The notes: generated from the sequence alone by a model not told the origin. DNA of 64,000 nt from Clostridium rhizosphaerae (GCF_016765585.1 NZ_JAESWC010000002.1:372001-436000); one strand, 5' to 3'. Counted from the first letter of the stretch, positions 35,997 through 45,703 are shown. Numbers and translations are program-made.

Positions 35997-37769
35997 TTAC
36001 AGCTTAGAGAGTTCCTTTTCTGTTTCAACTAGCTGCTTAGCTAATTGTAGGGATTCTTCAAGAGTATTATTTTTTTCACACTGTTTAATTCTGGATATGA
36101 TACTTTTTTTATTTTCTTCTAATCTATATTTTCTAAGTTCTTTAAAACAATCATTAACAAATGCAATATAGTCATTATCTTTATATATTAAATCAAATTC
36201 TAGTATATTTATCCATTCTTTAGAAGACTCTACGTCTGTGCATTTTGCCTCGACATGCTTCTGTCTTTCAATCATATCGTAATCAGTATATTCACAAATT
36301 AAAGAAAATATCTTCTTATGGGTTTGATTAATTAAATCATTAATATCAAAGTTATCTCTAACGTAATCATACACTTCTTTTCTCTCGTGCATAAGTTTTA
36401 AAATACTTCTCTCAGCTTTCATATATATAGGCTCTAGATATAATTTTTGTCCAAAATCACCCTCTATATTCACAACAACATCCTTACTTACATTTTTTTG
36501 TATTTTTCCGCTGATTAAGTCGTAAATTGCTTGTTCTTTTATTCCTGTTTCCTCAGATATTTTTTTAATATAAATATCTTGTGTCACAGAGTCCAAATCA
36601 GAAATAATAGTAGCAGCATTTTTAGCATAAGATATAAGCTCCTCAGAATTATTCAAATTAAAATTTTCCTTTTCCTTTTTTAGTCTATAATCTATAAGAG
36701 GCAAAGCTCCACTAATCAGCTTTTCAAAAGCTTCCCTTCCATTAACTCTTATAAATTCATCAGGATCTTTACCCTTAGGTACTGTTAGCACTCTAATATC
36801 AAAGCCCTCATTCTTAAGTATTTCAAGACCTCTTATAGTAGCATTTTGACCTGCTAAATCCGCATCATAGGATATTATTACCTTGTTAACATACTTCTTT
36901 AAAAGCTTTGCCTGATATGTTGTCAGTGCTGTACCTAATGAAGCTACAACATTAGTAACACCATACTGATGAAGAGATATACAATCCATATAACCTTCTA
37001 CAATAATAATCATTTTTTCTTTAAGATTTTTTATCGCAAAGTTCAATCCGTAAAGATTTGTTCCCTTCTTAAATATATTAGTTTCTGGCGAATTAAGATA
37101 TTTAGGCTTAGAATCATCCAATACTCTTCCGCCAAACCCAATAACCTTACCTTTATAGTCAAAAACCGGAAATATAACTCTATTACGAAACCTATCGTAG
37201 AATCTATTATTTTGATTTTTAATTATTAGTCCAGCATTAAGCATATCAAGTTCAGTATACCCCTTATGCTTAAGAAAATTCATCAGTCCATTCCAGCTGT
37301 CAGGTGCGAAACCTAAACCAAAATGCCTTATGGTATTTTCTGATATGCCCCTATTGGTAAAATAACCAGCTGCTGTTTTAAATTTTTTGATATTAGCAAA
37401 AAAGTATCTTGCTGCTTCAACATTAATTTTATATAGTTTTTGGGTTGCTTCTTTTTCCTTAACCGCCTTAGGATTTTCACTTTCTATTTCAATATTAGCT
37501 CTTTCAGCGAGAAATTTCACAGCTTCGGCAAATTCCAAATTCCTGTTTTTCATTATAAATGTGATTACATTTCCACCTTCACCACATCCAAAACACTTGT
37601 ATATCTGCTTATCCTGAGTAACAGTAAATGATGGGGTCTTCTCATGATGAAAAGGGCATAATCCTGCAAAATATTTTCCCGCTCTCTTTAACCTCACAGT
37701 TTCAGAGATAACATCAACTATATCATTGCTGTCTTTTACCTTCTGGATGATTTCTTCAGATATTATCAA
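35997..37769 (-). CDS. dnaG: DNA primase
   Basis: 590-residue primase. N-terminal CHC2 zinc finger (Cys38, His41, Cys59, Cys62), catalytic core with the TOPRIM segment ([24 protein letters not shown]), and a C-terminal helicase-binding region. It starts at TTG with TAGGAGGAT upstream. It is the first gene of dnaG-rpoD and carries a sigma-H-type promoter, consistent with stationary-phase or sporulation control of the operon. Confidence 0.97.
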   Translation of the reverse strand: MIISEEIIQKVKDSNDIVDVISETVRLKRAGKYFAGLCPFHHEKTPSFTVTQDKQIYKCFGCGEGGNVITFIMKNRNLEFAEAVKFLAERANIEIESENPKAVKEKEATQKLYKINVEAARYFFANIKKFKTAAGYFTNRGISENTIRHFGLGFAPDSWNGLMNFLKHKGYTELDMLNAGLIIKNQNNRFYDRFRNRVIFPVFDYKGKVIGFGGRVLDDSKPKYLNSPETNIFKKGTNLYGLNFAIKNLKEKMIIIVEGYMDCISLHQYGVTNVVASLGTALTTYQAKLLKKYVNKVIISYDADLAGQNATIRGLEILKNEGFDIRVLTVPKGKDPDEFIRVNGREAFEKLISGALPLIDYRLKKEKENFNLNNSEELISYAKNAATIISDLDSVTQDIYIKKISEETGIKEQAIYDLISGKIQKNVSKDVVVNIEGDFGQKLYLEPIYMKAERSILKLMHERKEVYDYVRDNFDINDLINQTHKKIFSLICEYTDYDMIERQKHVEAKCTDVESSKEWINILEFDLIYKDNDYIAFVNDCFKELRKYRLEENKKSIISRIKQCEKNNTLEESLQLAKQLVETEKELSKL

Positions 37770-37814
37770 GAAAATCCTCCTACCTAACTTTTATTTTCCG
37801 ACAAGATTATTTAT

Positions 37815-37841
37815 ATTCGACAAAAATAACTATAATCCTTC
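37815..37841 (-). promoter_or_regulatory. Sigma-H-type promoter of dnaG-rpoD
   Basis: The minus strand reads GAAGGATTA (37833-37841), an 11-bp spacer, then GTCGAAT (37815-37821). These match the Bacillus sigma-H elements RnAGGAwww and RnnGAAT at every defined position. It lies about 46 bp upstream of the dnaG TTG. In B. subtilis the corresponding operon also has a sigma-H promoter. The rest of the 338-bp gap to cotS is very AT-rich, with nothing else clear except a short ATATCA/TGATAT palindrome before cotS. Confidence 0.72.
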
Positions 37842-38107
37842 TTTAAATTGATTTTTTTTTATTTGTATAATATATTCTTTAAAAATATTAAAAATCCTTC
37901 CTCTTTAGACAAATATTATTTTACCCATTATATAGCAAATTTTATTCTTTTGTTTGAAAAATATTACAAACTCTGGTACATGAATCTTAAAATTACTCAA
38001 TATGAAGTATTCTATATTATTATCAAAATCCCTTTTTTTATTTAATATGTATATTATAAAAACTTTTTTAATATCATATAGTGATATCGCTATTAAGGAG
38101 TGTTATT

Positions 38108-39175
38108 ATGCCCTATGAGGCAACATCATATAGTGTAAATTTATTATCTGAAGATAATGTAAGAAAACATGTCCTTCCTTATTATGGATTAAGCAACTCA
38201 GAGGTGACACAAGTAAAATTTAAGGATACAGAAAAACAAAGAGCTGTATATAAGGTTTCACAATTGGAAAAAGATTATTGTTTAAAAAAAATATACTTTT
38301 CATTAGAGGATTTACTATTTGTATATTCAGCAATTGAATGGCTCTATAGAAATGATGTAAAAGTACCTAGAATTCTTCCCACAAAAGATGGCGGTCGATT
38401 TGTATGTTATGAAAATATGCTCTTTATACTAACACCTTGGATTGATGGTGAAAAATGCAGCTATGATAATATACAAAATGTTTTGGATGCAAGTACAAAT
38501 CTGGCAAAGATACATAAACGCACAGAACTATTTAACGCAATTGAAGGCAGCAGCACCAGAGAGGAATTTGAAGATATATATTCTTCATTAAGTAAACACT
38601 TTCAACAACTGCTAATATGTTCAAATAATGCTTTTAAATATGGAGATAAATTCTCTAAAGTATTTCTTCAATTTTTTGAGGTTAACTTAACGTTAGCCCA
38701 AATCTCTATGCATATTTCATCAACAATAGACAGTAACAATCTTAAAAAGTGCCTCTGCCATTTAGATTATGTTAATAAAAATATAATCTTTGATAAACAT
38801 GGAGATATTTGGACTATAGATTTTGATAAATGTAGATTTGACTATCGAGTACACGATATTTCATATTTCTTTAGAAGACTTTTGAAAAGAGATAATACAA
38901 AATGGGATCTTGAACTAACTATTAATTGTTTAAAACTTTATGAAGAAAATAATCCATTAACATTAGATGAATTTAAAGCATTGATTGTTTACTTAGCATT
39001 TCCACAAAAATTTTGGAAAATTTCTAGAGATTATTATAATAATATAAATAAATGCAATAAGAATTCATTTATAACCGTATTAAGCAAAACCAGTGCTAAA
39101 TCAGACTCACAGCTACAATTTATTAGAGACTTAATAAATTACGTTGAAAATAGGTTTCAGGTTAAATTATTATAA
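38108..39175 (+). CDS. CotS-family spore coat protein (kinase-like fold)
   Basis: 355-residue protein of the CotS/YsxE/YutH family, with an aminoglycoside-phosphotransferase-like fold. The catalytic-loop-like segment CHLDYVNKNIIFD and the following WTIDFDKCRFDYRVHDIS are visible. CotS proteins sit in the spore coat and may be inactive or sugar kinases. The ATG chosen has AAGGAG eight bases upstream; an ATG at 38081 lacks an SD. It is one of very few plus-strand genes here, divergent from dnaG. A sporulation-sigma promoter is expected, but I could not assign one firmly. Confidence 0.85.
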   Translation: MPYEATSYSVNLLSEDNVRKHVLPYYGLSNSEVTQVKFKDTEKQRAVYKVSQLEKDYCLKKIYFSLEDLLFVYSAIEWLYRNDVKVPRILPTKDGGRFVCYENMLFILTPWIDGEKCSYDNIQNVLDASTNLAKIHKRTELFNAIEGSSTREEFEDIYSSLSKHFQQLLICSNNAFKYGDKFSKVFLQFFEVNLTLAQISMHISSTIDSNNLKKCLCHLDYVNKNIIFDKHGDIWTIDFDKCRFDYRVHDISYFFRRLLKRDNTKWDLELTINCLKLYEENNPLTLDEFKALIVYLAFPQKFWKISRDYYNNINKCNKNSFITVLSKTSAKSDSQLQFIRDLINYVENRFQVKLL

Positions 39176-39182
39176 TATAAAT

Positions 39183-39210
39183 AAAATCACCAGATTTCTC
39201 TGGTGATTTT
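39183..39210. terminator. Bidirectional terminator between cotS-like gene and ppdK
   Basis: A 12-bp perfect stem (AAAATCACCAGA / TCTGGTGATTTT) with a 4-nt loop lies between the converging genes. Confidence 0.88.
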
Positions 39211-39219
39211 GTCTATATA

Positions 39220-41853
39220 TTACTTTCTTGGGTTTTTAACTTCAGCATGCGCAGCAGCAAGTCTAGCTACTGGAACTCTGAATGGTGAGCAGGATACATA
39301 GTTTAATCCTATATTATGGCAGAATTCAACTGAAGATGGATCCCCACCGTGCTCTCCACAGATACCAAGCTTAATGTTTGGTCTTGTAGCTTTTCCTTTT
39401 TCTGCAGCCATTTGAACAAGTTGACCTACACCTGTTTGATCTAGTTTTGCAAATGGATCAAACTCATATATCTTCTTGTCATAGTAGTGCTTTAAGAAGT
39501 TACCAGCATCATCTCTTGAGAAACCAAATGTCATTTGAGTTAAGTCATTTGTTCCGAAGGAGAAGAATTCTGCTTCTTTAGCTATTTCATCAGCAGTTAA
39601 AGCTGCTCTTGGTATTTCTATCATTGTACCAACCATGTACTTAAGGTCAACGCCTTTTTCCTTGATTATAGCATCTGCAGTTCTTGTAACTACATCTTTA
39701 ACATACTTTAATTCCTTAACTTCTCCAACAAGAGGAATCATTATTTCAGGAACTATATTGTAGCCTTTTCTAGCCTTAACGTTTATAGCAGCTTCTATAA
39801 CGGCTCTTGTTTGCATTTCAGCTATTTCTGGGTAAGAAACTGCTAATCTACATCCTCTATGACCCATCATTGGGTTGAATTCATGTAAAGATTCAACAGT
39901 TGCCTTTAGCTCTTCAAAAGTTAAGCCCATTTCTTTAGCTAATGCTCTTATATCTTCATCTTCATGAGGTAAAAACTCATGTAGTGGTGGATCTAAGAAT
40001 CTTATTGTAACCGGTCTGTATTCCATAGCCTCGTAAAGACCTTCAAAGTCTTCTCTTTGCATTGGAAGTAATTTTTCAAGAGCTTTTCTTCTTTCAGCCT
40101 CATTTTTAGCTACTATCATTTCTCTCATAGCAGAAATTCTGTTTTCATCAAAGAACATATGCTCAGTTCTGCAAAGACCGATACCTTCAGCGCCGAACTT
40201 AACAGCCTGTTGAGCATCTCTTGGAGTATCAGCATTAGTTCTAACCTTAAGTGTTCTTATCTCATCAGCCCAAGCCATAAATGTTCCGAAGTATCCTGTT
40301 ATTTCAGGTTCTACAGTCTTTATTGCTTGACCGTATACATTTCCTGTGCTTCCATCTATTGATAGGTAATCATTTTGGCCTAATACTAAACCATTTACTT
40401 CAACAGTTTTAGCTTCTTCATTAACTTTTAAATCTCCACAACCTGCAACGCAGCAAGTTCCCATACCTCTAGCAACAACTGCTGCGTGAGAAGTCATTCC
40501 ACCTCTTACAGTTAAAATACCTTCTGCAGCAACCATTCCTTCGATATCTTCTGGAGAAGTTTCAAGTCTAACAAGAACTACTTTTTCTCCCTTTTCAGCT
40601 CTTTCCTTAGCTTCTTCAGCAGTAAAAGTTATTTTACCACAAGCAGCTCCTGGAGAAGCTGGAAGACCTTTAGCAATAACTTTTGCAGCCTTCATATCAG
40701 CAGCATCGAATGCTGGGTGAAGTAAGCTGTCTAGTTGCTTTGGATCAACTTTAAGTATAGCTTCTTCTTTAGTACACATTCCTTCTTCAACTAGATCAAC
40801 AGCAATTTTTAAAGCAGCTTGAGCTGTTCTCTTACCATTTCTAGTTTGTAGGAAATAAAGTTTGCCATCTTCTATAGTGAACTCCATATCCTGCATGTCT
40901 TTATAGTGGTTTTCCAATGTGTGTACTATATCCATAAATTGTTTGTAAACTTCTGGATTTCTTTGTTCAAGAGTAGAAATATCTTCTGGTGTTCTTATAC
41001 CAGCTACAACGTCTTCTCCTTGAGCATTCATTAAGTACTCAGCATATATTTTCTTTTCTCCTGTAGATGGATTTCTTGAGAATGCAACTCCTGTACCAGA
41101 AGTTTCTCCCTTGTTACCAAATACCATTGCTTGAACGTTAACTGCTGTTCCCCAGCTTGAAGGTATATCGTTCATTCTTCTGTAAACAATAGCTCTTGGG
41201 TTATCCCATGATCTAAATACAGCTGTAATAGATTCTATTAATTGAAGTTTAGGATCTGAAGGGAATTCTTCTCCCTTGGCTTCTTTGTAGAAAGCTTTGA
41301 ACTTTTTAACAACTTCTTTTAAATCATCAGCATCAAGTTCAGTATCAAGCTTAACACCTTTTGCTTCTTTAACTTCGTCTAATATGTTTTCAAAGTTTCT
41401 CTTTTCAACTTCCATAACAACATCAGCAAACATTTGTATAAATCTTCTGTAGGAGTCATAAGCAAATCTAGGATTTCCTGTTAATTTTGCCATAGCTTCT
41501 ACTGTATCATCATTTAATCCAAGGTTAAGTATAGTATCCATCATACCTGGCATTGAAGCTCTAGCTCCTGATCTTACTGATACAAGCAATGGATTTTCTA
41601 CACTTCCAAATTTCTTTCCTGATATTGTTTCAAGCTTAGTCATAGTTTTATGAATTTCATCGATTATTTCTTGAGCAATAACCTTTCCGTCATCATAATA
41701 CTTATTGCAAGCCTCAGTAGTTACTGTAAATCCTTGTGGAACTGGAATACCTAAAATAGTCATTTCTGCTAGATTAGCACCTTTTCCACCAAGGAGTTCT
41801 TTCATTTTACCAGTACCTTCACTAAAAAGGTAAACATACTTTTTATTTTGCAT
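39220..41853 (-). CDS. ppdK: Pyruvate, phosphate dikinase
   Basis: 877-residue enzyme interconverting pyruvate + ATP + Pi with PEP + AMP + PPi. N-terminal ATP-grasp domain (GGKGANLAEM), central phosphohistidine domain with the catalytic His in GGMTSHAAVVARGMG, and C-terminal PEP/pyruvate TIM barrel (FGTNDLTQMTFGFSRDD). Full length. The CcpN-like regulator gene is directly upstream. No gene for the PpdK regulatory kinase (YqfL type) lies beside it. Confidence 0.98.
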   Translation of the reverse strand: MQNKKYVYLFSEGTGKMKELLGGKGANLAEMTILGIPVPQGFTVTTEACNKYYDDGKVIAQEIIDEIHKTMTKLETISGKKFGSVENPLLVSVRSGARASMPGMMDTILNLGLNDDTVEAMAKLTGNPRFAYDSYRRFIQMFADVVMEVEKRNFENILDEVKEAKGVKLDTELDADDLKEVVKKFKAFYKEAKGEEFPSDPKLQLIESITAVFRSWDNPRAIVYRRMNDIPSSWGTAVNVQAMVFGNKGETSGTGVAFSRNPSTGEKKIYAEYLMNAQGEDVVAGIRTPEDISTLEQRNPEVYKQFMDIVHTLENHYKDMQDMEFTIEDGKLYFLQTRNGKRTAQAALKIAVDLVEEGMCTKEEAILKVDPKQLDSLLHPAFDAADMKAAKVIAKGLPASPGAACGKITFTAEEAKERAEKGEKVVLVRLETSPEDIEGMVAAEGILTVRGGMTSHAAVVARGMGTCCVAGCGDLKVNEEAKTVEVNGLVLGQNDYLSIDGSTGNVYGQAIKTVEPEITGYFGTFMAWADEIRTLKVRTNADTPRDAQQAVKFGAEGIGLCRTEHMFFDENRISAMREMIVAKNEAERRKALEKLLPMQREDFEGLYEAMEYRPVTIRFLDPPLHEFLPHEDEDIRALAKEMGLTFEELKATVESLHEFNPMMGHRGCRLAVSYPEIAEMQTRAVIEAAINVKARKGYNIVPEIMIPLVGEVKELKYVKDVVTRTADAIIKEKGVDLKYMVGTMIEIPRAALTADEIAKEAEFFSFGTNDLTQMTFGFSRDDAGNFLKHYYDKKIYEFDPFAKLDQTGVGQLVQMAAEKGKATRPNIKLGICGEHGGDPSSVEFCHNIGLNYVSCSPFRVPVARLAAAHAEVKNPRK

Positions 41854-41887
41854 GTTTGTAACACTCCTTTGTATTAAAATTTATATA

Positions 41888-41915
41888 CTAACGGGTTGTT
41901 TTTTGTCCCGGTTAG
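41888..41915 (-). promoter_or_regulatory. Leader hairpin of ppdK
   Basis: CTAACCGGG and CCCGTTAG can pair (one bulged base) around an A-rich loop of 11 nt, between the CcpN-like stop codon and the ppdK SD (AGGAGTG). It has no T-run after it. It may be an operator or an mRNA stabiliser; function unknown. Confidence 0.4.
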
Positions 41916-41940
41916 GTCATTAAAAATAAATTAGTTAGCT

Positions 41941-42582
41941 TCAGTTAGCTTCACCTAATTTAACAAATAATTTTGTAATATTGGTTTTGGATATTTTTCC
42001 TATTATTTTCAAGTTCTCTTTTGAACCATCAAATACTCTTTCAACTACAGGTAGACTGTCTACCTCATGCTCCATTATTCTTTGAGCAGCTAAATAAGCA
42101 GTATCCTCTTTTTCCACAAATACAATATTAGGCATCCTTGTCATTATAACACCAACAGGAACTTTCTGCATATCTGTTCCGCCCATAGCAATTTTAAGAA
42201 AATCTTTTCTTGAAACAGCCCCTAGAAGAATTCCATTATTTTGAATAAATAAAGTTCCTACATCATTTAGGAACAAATGAACTATAGCATCATATACTGT
42301 TGTATTTTCATCAACAACAATTGGATTAGACATAACATCTTGAACTTTAATGTTTCTTATGTATTCATATACCAAGCTGTAGGAAGGCTTCTTTGAATAT
42401 ATGTATCCTACCTTAGGTTTTGCTTCTAAGATACCTGTCATAGTTAAAATAGCTAAATCTGGTCTTAGAGCAGCTCGCGTAACATTTAACTTTTCAGCTA
42501 AGGCTTCACTTGTAACTGGTCCATTGTTCTTAACTAATTTAATTATTTCTTCCTGTCTTAGCGTAAGTTTAATGCTGTTCAC
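41941..42582 (-). CDS. ccpN: CcpN-like HTH-CBS transcriptional regulator
   Basis: 213-residue regulator. An N-terminal winged helix-turn-helix (LTLRQEEIIKLVKNNGPVT; LAEKLNVTRAALRPDL) is followed by two CBS domains (about 70-205; VQDVMSNPIVVDENTT and VGVIMTRMPNIVFVEKEDT), which in CcpN sense adenine nucleotides. In Bacillus, CcpN represses gluconeogenic genes during glycolysis; here it precedes ppdK. The start chosen is GTG at 42582 (protein begins with NSIKLTLRQ); a TTG 12 bp earlier is an alternative and SD placement does not decide. Confidence 0.85.
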   Translation of the reverse strand: MNSIKLTLRQEEIIKLVKNNGPVTSEALAEKLNVTRAALRPDLAILTMTGILEAKPKVGYIYSKKPSYSLVYEYIRNIKVQDVMSNPIVVDENTTVYDAIVHLFLNDVGTLFIQNNGILLGAVSRKDFLKIAMGGTDMQKVPVGVIMTRMPNIVFVEKEDTAYLAAQRIMEHEVDSLPVVERVFDGSKENLKIIGKISKTNITKLFVKLGEAN

Positions 42583-42825
42583 CCTCTTTCCCAATAATAC
42601 AACGATATTATAGCATGTTAAACAAATAAATTATACACTACTTTATTTATTTTTTCTCTAATTTTATAAAATATTCCTGTTTTAATATACTTTTCTTAAT
42701 ATTACTCTTATTTTCTTTAGTTTTTATAATTTGTAATAATGCATAATTTTTATCATGCTTTAAATATTTTACCTAAGTTTTTATACAATTTCAATATATA
42801 TTTTAAAACTATATAGCAAATAAAA

Positions 42826-42846
42826 CCAGCAATAAAATATTGCTGG
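42826..42846 (-). terminator. Terminator of the cdd-era-recO-DUF4342 run
   Basis: CCAGCAAT pairs with ATTGCTGG around a 5-nt loop, followed on the minus strand by TTTTATTTG. The 240 bp between it and ccpN are AT-rich, with a TGnTATAAT -10 near 42610 as the only visible signal. Confidence 0.8.
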
Positions 42847-42856
42847 CTAAACTTAA

Positions 42857-43462
42857 TTATTTTTGTTCTGTATTTTCTGTGTCTTCAAATTTAACTGTGT
42901 AAGTGTAAACAGTTTCATTTTCCTTCGTTTCTTCTTCACTTTTTTTACCAGTAAATTTTTCTTTAACATCCGAAGCTACATCATTAACTTTATCTTTAAC
43001 TTCTGAAGCTACATCATTAACCTTTTCTTTAACGTCCTGCATAGTAGCTTTAATAACTTTATTTATTACTTCTACGGAACCATCCTTTTTTGTTATTTCA
43101 ATGGTTATATTTGTAACAACAGCACCAATCACACCAATTGCAATTAGAGGAGCCCATATCGCTGCTGCTACAATTCCAACGGCAATTCCAGCATTTACTG
43201 GCATATCTACTAGTATTTTCTCATCTTTTTTTATCTTGATTCTAGTAACATTACCCTTGTTTATTAATTCCTTTATCCATGATAGAAATTCATCTTTAGT
43301 TGTATATATATTATCAAAAGTGGTTTTTTTATTTTTTTCTATATAAATAATTGCATCAACGACATTAGCATCAGAAGCTTCCAACGCCTCTTTTGCTTCA
43401 GCATAAGTAGCACCTGTTCTCTCTCTTACAATATCAATCTTTTCTAACGTAATATCATTCAT
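42857..43462 (-). CDS. DUF4342/UBA-like domain protein with 11-residue repeats
   Basis: 201 residues. A UBA/TS-N-like three-helix start (KIDIVRERTGATYAEAKEAL) is followed by a DUF4342-type domain containing a hydrophobic stretch (about 88-118), then about two and a half 11-residue repeats (VKEKVNDVASE, VKDKVNDVASD, VKEKF; residues 144-170) and a charged tail. It overlaps recO by 8 bp in the era-recO operon. Function unknown; the repeats resemble amphipathic LEA-type helices. Confidence 0.75.
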   Translation of the reverse strand: MNDITLEKIDIVRERTGATYAEAKEALEASDANVVDAIIYIEKNKKTTFDNIYTTKDEFLSWIKELINKGNVTRIKIKKDEKILVDMPVNAGIAVGIVAAAIWAPLIAIGVIGAVVTNITIEITKKDGSVEVINKVIKATMQDVKEKVNDVASEVKDKVNDVASDVKEKFTGKKSEEETKENETVYTYTVKFEDTENTEQK

Positions 43463-44210
43463 TATCTTCCACTCCTTTTATATAATTAAACACGTCTAAA
43501 CTATTTGGTTTCCTTGAAAAATTGTTTGAAATAACATATGTCAGAAGCTTGTAAAGCTCTTCTTTTGTTTCTTTATTTAATGAAAGTCTATATATATTTT
43601 CTATAGGAGCATCAATTAGATACTTTAAGGCATTATATCCGGCGTAGCTTATATTCATACCCCTGCTTCTATTACAATCCATACAAACTCCGCCAAGATA
43701 TTCAAGGCTTATGAAATTTGAACTGTTCATTCTTTTTTTGCATATAGAGCAGTTATCTAAATTAAATCTAAACCCAGAAAATAGCAAAAGTTTTACTTCA
43801 AATGCTCTTGCTAAAAGCTCAAAATCTACAGCTTTATTCTCCATCAAATAAAAAGCTGAGACAAGAATTTTAAACAATTCTCTGTTGCTCTCTTCTTCAA
43901 CTAAAGCTATATCTATTAATTCGCAAAAGTAAGAAGCATAAGTTAAACTATTTAAATCATTGAGCAGTGATTGAAAAGAGCTAATTATTTCACCTTCGTT
44001 TATAGTATATAAGTTTCTGCCCTTAAAAACTACATACTCTCCAAAACAAAAAGGAAGTGTAAGAGGCATTATTTTGCTTTTACCTTTTTTTGCACCTTTT
44101 GCTACAGCCGAAATTTTACCCAGCTTTTCAGAAAATAAATAGACTATTTTATCATTCTCTTTTAAATCTATTGTTTTTATAACCATTGCTTTACTTTTGA
44201 AAATTGACAG
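43455..44210 (-). CDS. recO: DNA repair protein RecO, probable CTG start
   Basis: 251-residue recombination mediator for RecFOR gap repair. An N-terminal OB fold (VIKTIDLKENDKIVYLFSEKLG) is followed by a helical domain and a four-cysteine zinc motif (CSICKKRM...CMDCNR). The first ATG (44186) would truncate the usual N-terminus and has no SD. Extending upstream in frame to CTG at 44210 restores a family-like start (SIFKSKAMVIKT) and places AGGAG exactly eight bases upstream, so CTG is the likely start codon. It overlaps the DUF4342 gene by 8 bp. Confidence 0.9.
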   Translation of the reverse strand: MSIFKSKAMVIKTIDLKENDKIVYLFSEKLGKISAVAKGAKKGKSKIMPLTLPFCFGEYVVFKGRNLYTINEGEIISSFQSLLNDLNSLTYASYFCELIDIALVEEESNRELFKILVSAFYLMENKAVDFELLARAFEVKLLLFSGFRFNLDNCSICKKRMNSSNFISLEYLGGVCMDCNRSRGMNISYAGYNALKYLIDAPIENIYRLSLNKETKEELYKLLTYVISNNFSRKPNSLDVFNYIKGVEDNE

Positions 44211-44288
44211 AACATCATCTCCTATATGTTAGTATACCCTATAACAATAAAATATTTATCTTCAAATAACTTTTAATTAAAAAACATT

Positions 44289-45170
44289 TTATTTATATCC
44301 TAACTCTTTTAAGAGGCTAGAATTATCTCTCCATTCTTTTTTAACTTTTACCCAAAGTTTAAGATAGACTTTCGTACCAAGAAGTTTTTCTATATCCTGT
44401 CTGGCGTAGGTGGAAATCTTCTTTAGCATTTCACCACCCTTTCCAATTATAATACCCTTATGTGAATCTTTCTCGCATAATAAAGTTGCCTCTATGTTAT
44501 ATATATTATTATCTTCTTTTTTCATCAATATGATTTCTACTGCTATACCATGAGGAACCTCTTGAGTTAAAAGTCTTAAAGCCTTCTCCCTTATAATTTC
44601 GGAAACTAAGAACCTTTCCTGCTGGTCTGTAATCATATCATCAGGATAAAATTTAGGTCCTTCTTTAAGATATTTTGTCATAAGTTCTAAAAGTTTATCA
44701 GTATTTTTTCCTTTTGCAGCTGAAATGGGAATAAATTCAGTAAAGTTAAAGAACTCTGAATAATTTTTTATAGTTTCAGCTACCCTATTCTCCGTATTTT
44801 CATCAATTTTGTTTAGCACCATGATAACCGGTATTTTCAAATCACGTAATTGCTCTAATATAAATTGATCACCTTTTCCAACTTCGATATCTGGAGTAGT
44901 CAAGAAAAGGATTTCATCAACTTCCTTGAATGTGTCTCTTGCAGACTTAACCATATATTCGCCAAGCTTATGTCTAGGTTTATGCATTCCGGGGGTATCA
45001 ACAAATACGATTTGATAATCTTCTTTAGTTAGTATAGTTTGTATATTATTTCTTGTGGTTTGAGGCTTACTTGATACTATAGATAGTTTTTCTCCCATCA
45101 AATGATTTAATAGTGTTGATTTTCCTACATTTGGTCTTCCTATTATTGTTACGAATCCTGATTTAAACAT
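44289..45170 (-). CDS. era: GTPase Era
   Basis: 293-residue ribosome-assembly GTPase. G1 [10 protein letters not shown]3 DTPGMHKP, G4 NKID, G5 near SAAKGKN, and a C-terminal KH RNA-binding domain ([17 protein letters not shown]). Full length. AAGGAGTG lies upstream of the ATG. It follows cdd in the same operon, the Bacillus order ybeY-dgkA-cdd-era-recO. Confidence 0.97.
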   Translation of the reverse strand: MFKSGFVTIIGRPNVGKSTLLNHLMGEKLSIVSSKPQTTRNNIQTILTKEDYQIVFVDTPGMHKPRHKLGEYMVKSARDTFKEVDEILFLTTPDIEVGKGDQFILEQLRDLKIPVIMVLNKIDENTENRVAETIKNYSEFFNFTEFIPISAAKGKNTDKLLELMTKYLKEGPKFYPDDMITDQQERFLVSEIIREKALRLLTQEVPHGIAVEIILMKKEDNNIYNIEATLLCEKDSHKGIIIGKGGEMLKKISTYARQDIEKLLGTKVYLKLWVKVKKEWRDNSSLLKELGYK

Positions 45171-45203
45171 TGTTTGTCATGCACTCCTTATATCACTCTT
45201 TTG

Positions 45204-45602
45204 TTATTTATTCAAATCTTTTTTAGTAAATGCTCCTGGTAGAACATCATCTAAAGTTTTAACTATAAAATCCTCATTATTTTTAGCCAGAATTACTGGA
45301 ATAGTTCCATCTGCAAATTCAGATATAACCTGTCTGCATATTCCGCATGGATAAGTATAAGTTGACGTATCTCCAACTATAGCAATTGCTTTTATAGATT
45401 CATAACCTTCTGAAACAGCTTTAAATATAGCTGTTCTTTCAGCACAGTTTGTTGCTCCAAAAGAAGCATTTTCTATATTACATCCTGAATAAATTGTTCC
45501 ATCCTCAACTAAAATAGCTGCACCAACTTTAAAATTTGAATATGGTACATAAGCTTTTTCTCTAGCTTCTAAAGCTTTAGAAATTAGGTCTTTATATTCC
45601 AT
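45204..45602 (-). CDS. cdd: Cytidine deaminase
   Basis: 132-residue homotetrameric-type enzyme deaminating cytidine and deoxycytidine. The zinc ligands are Cys53 (TNCAERTA), Cys86 and Cys89 (YPCGICRQ), and Glu55 is the catalytic acid. GGAGG precedes the ATG. A promoter directly upstream makes it the first gene of cdd-era-recO-DUF4342. Confidence 0.96.
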   Translation of the reverse strand: MEYKDLISKALEAREKAYVPYSNFKVGAAILVEDGTIYSGCNIENASFGATNCAERTAIFKAVSEGYESIKAIAIVGDTSTYTYPCGICRQVISEFADGTIPVILAKNNEDFIVKTLDDVLPGAFTKKDLNK

Positions 45603-45654
45603 AAATGTTACCTCCGAGTATCAATTTACATTAAATTCTAAAACTTGTATATAA

Positions 45655-45682
45655 ATTATAACACTATTTCAAAGTATTTCAA
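45655..45682 (-). promoter_or_regulatory. Sigma-A promoter of cdd-era-recO
   Basis: The minus strand reads TTGAAA (45677-45682), 16 bp, then TATAAT (45655-45660), about 53 bp upstream of the cdd ATG. Confidence 0.7.
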
Positions 45683-45703
45683 CTTTATTTATGTAAACTC
45701 ATT

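Noticed and set aside
37797-37822. Two Spo0A-box-like sequences (TGTCGAA and TGTCGGA, minus strand) before dnaG
   Set aside because: The better one is the sigma-H -10 element itself and the other has a mismatch, so a Spo0A site is not needed to explain them; kept only as a possibility.
41934-41951. Tandem TTAGCTTCAG repeat at the end of the ccpN-like gene
   Set aside because: Two 9-10-bp copies only, straddling the stop codon; best explained as a small local duplication.
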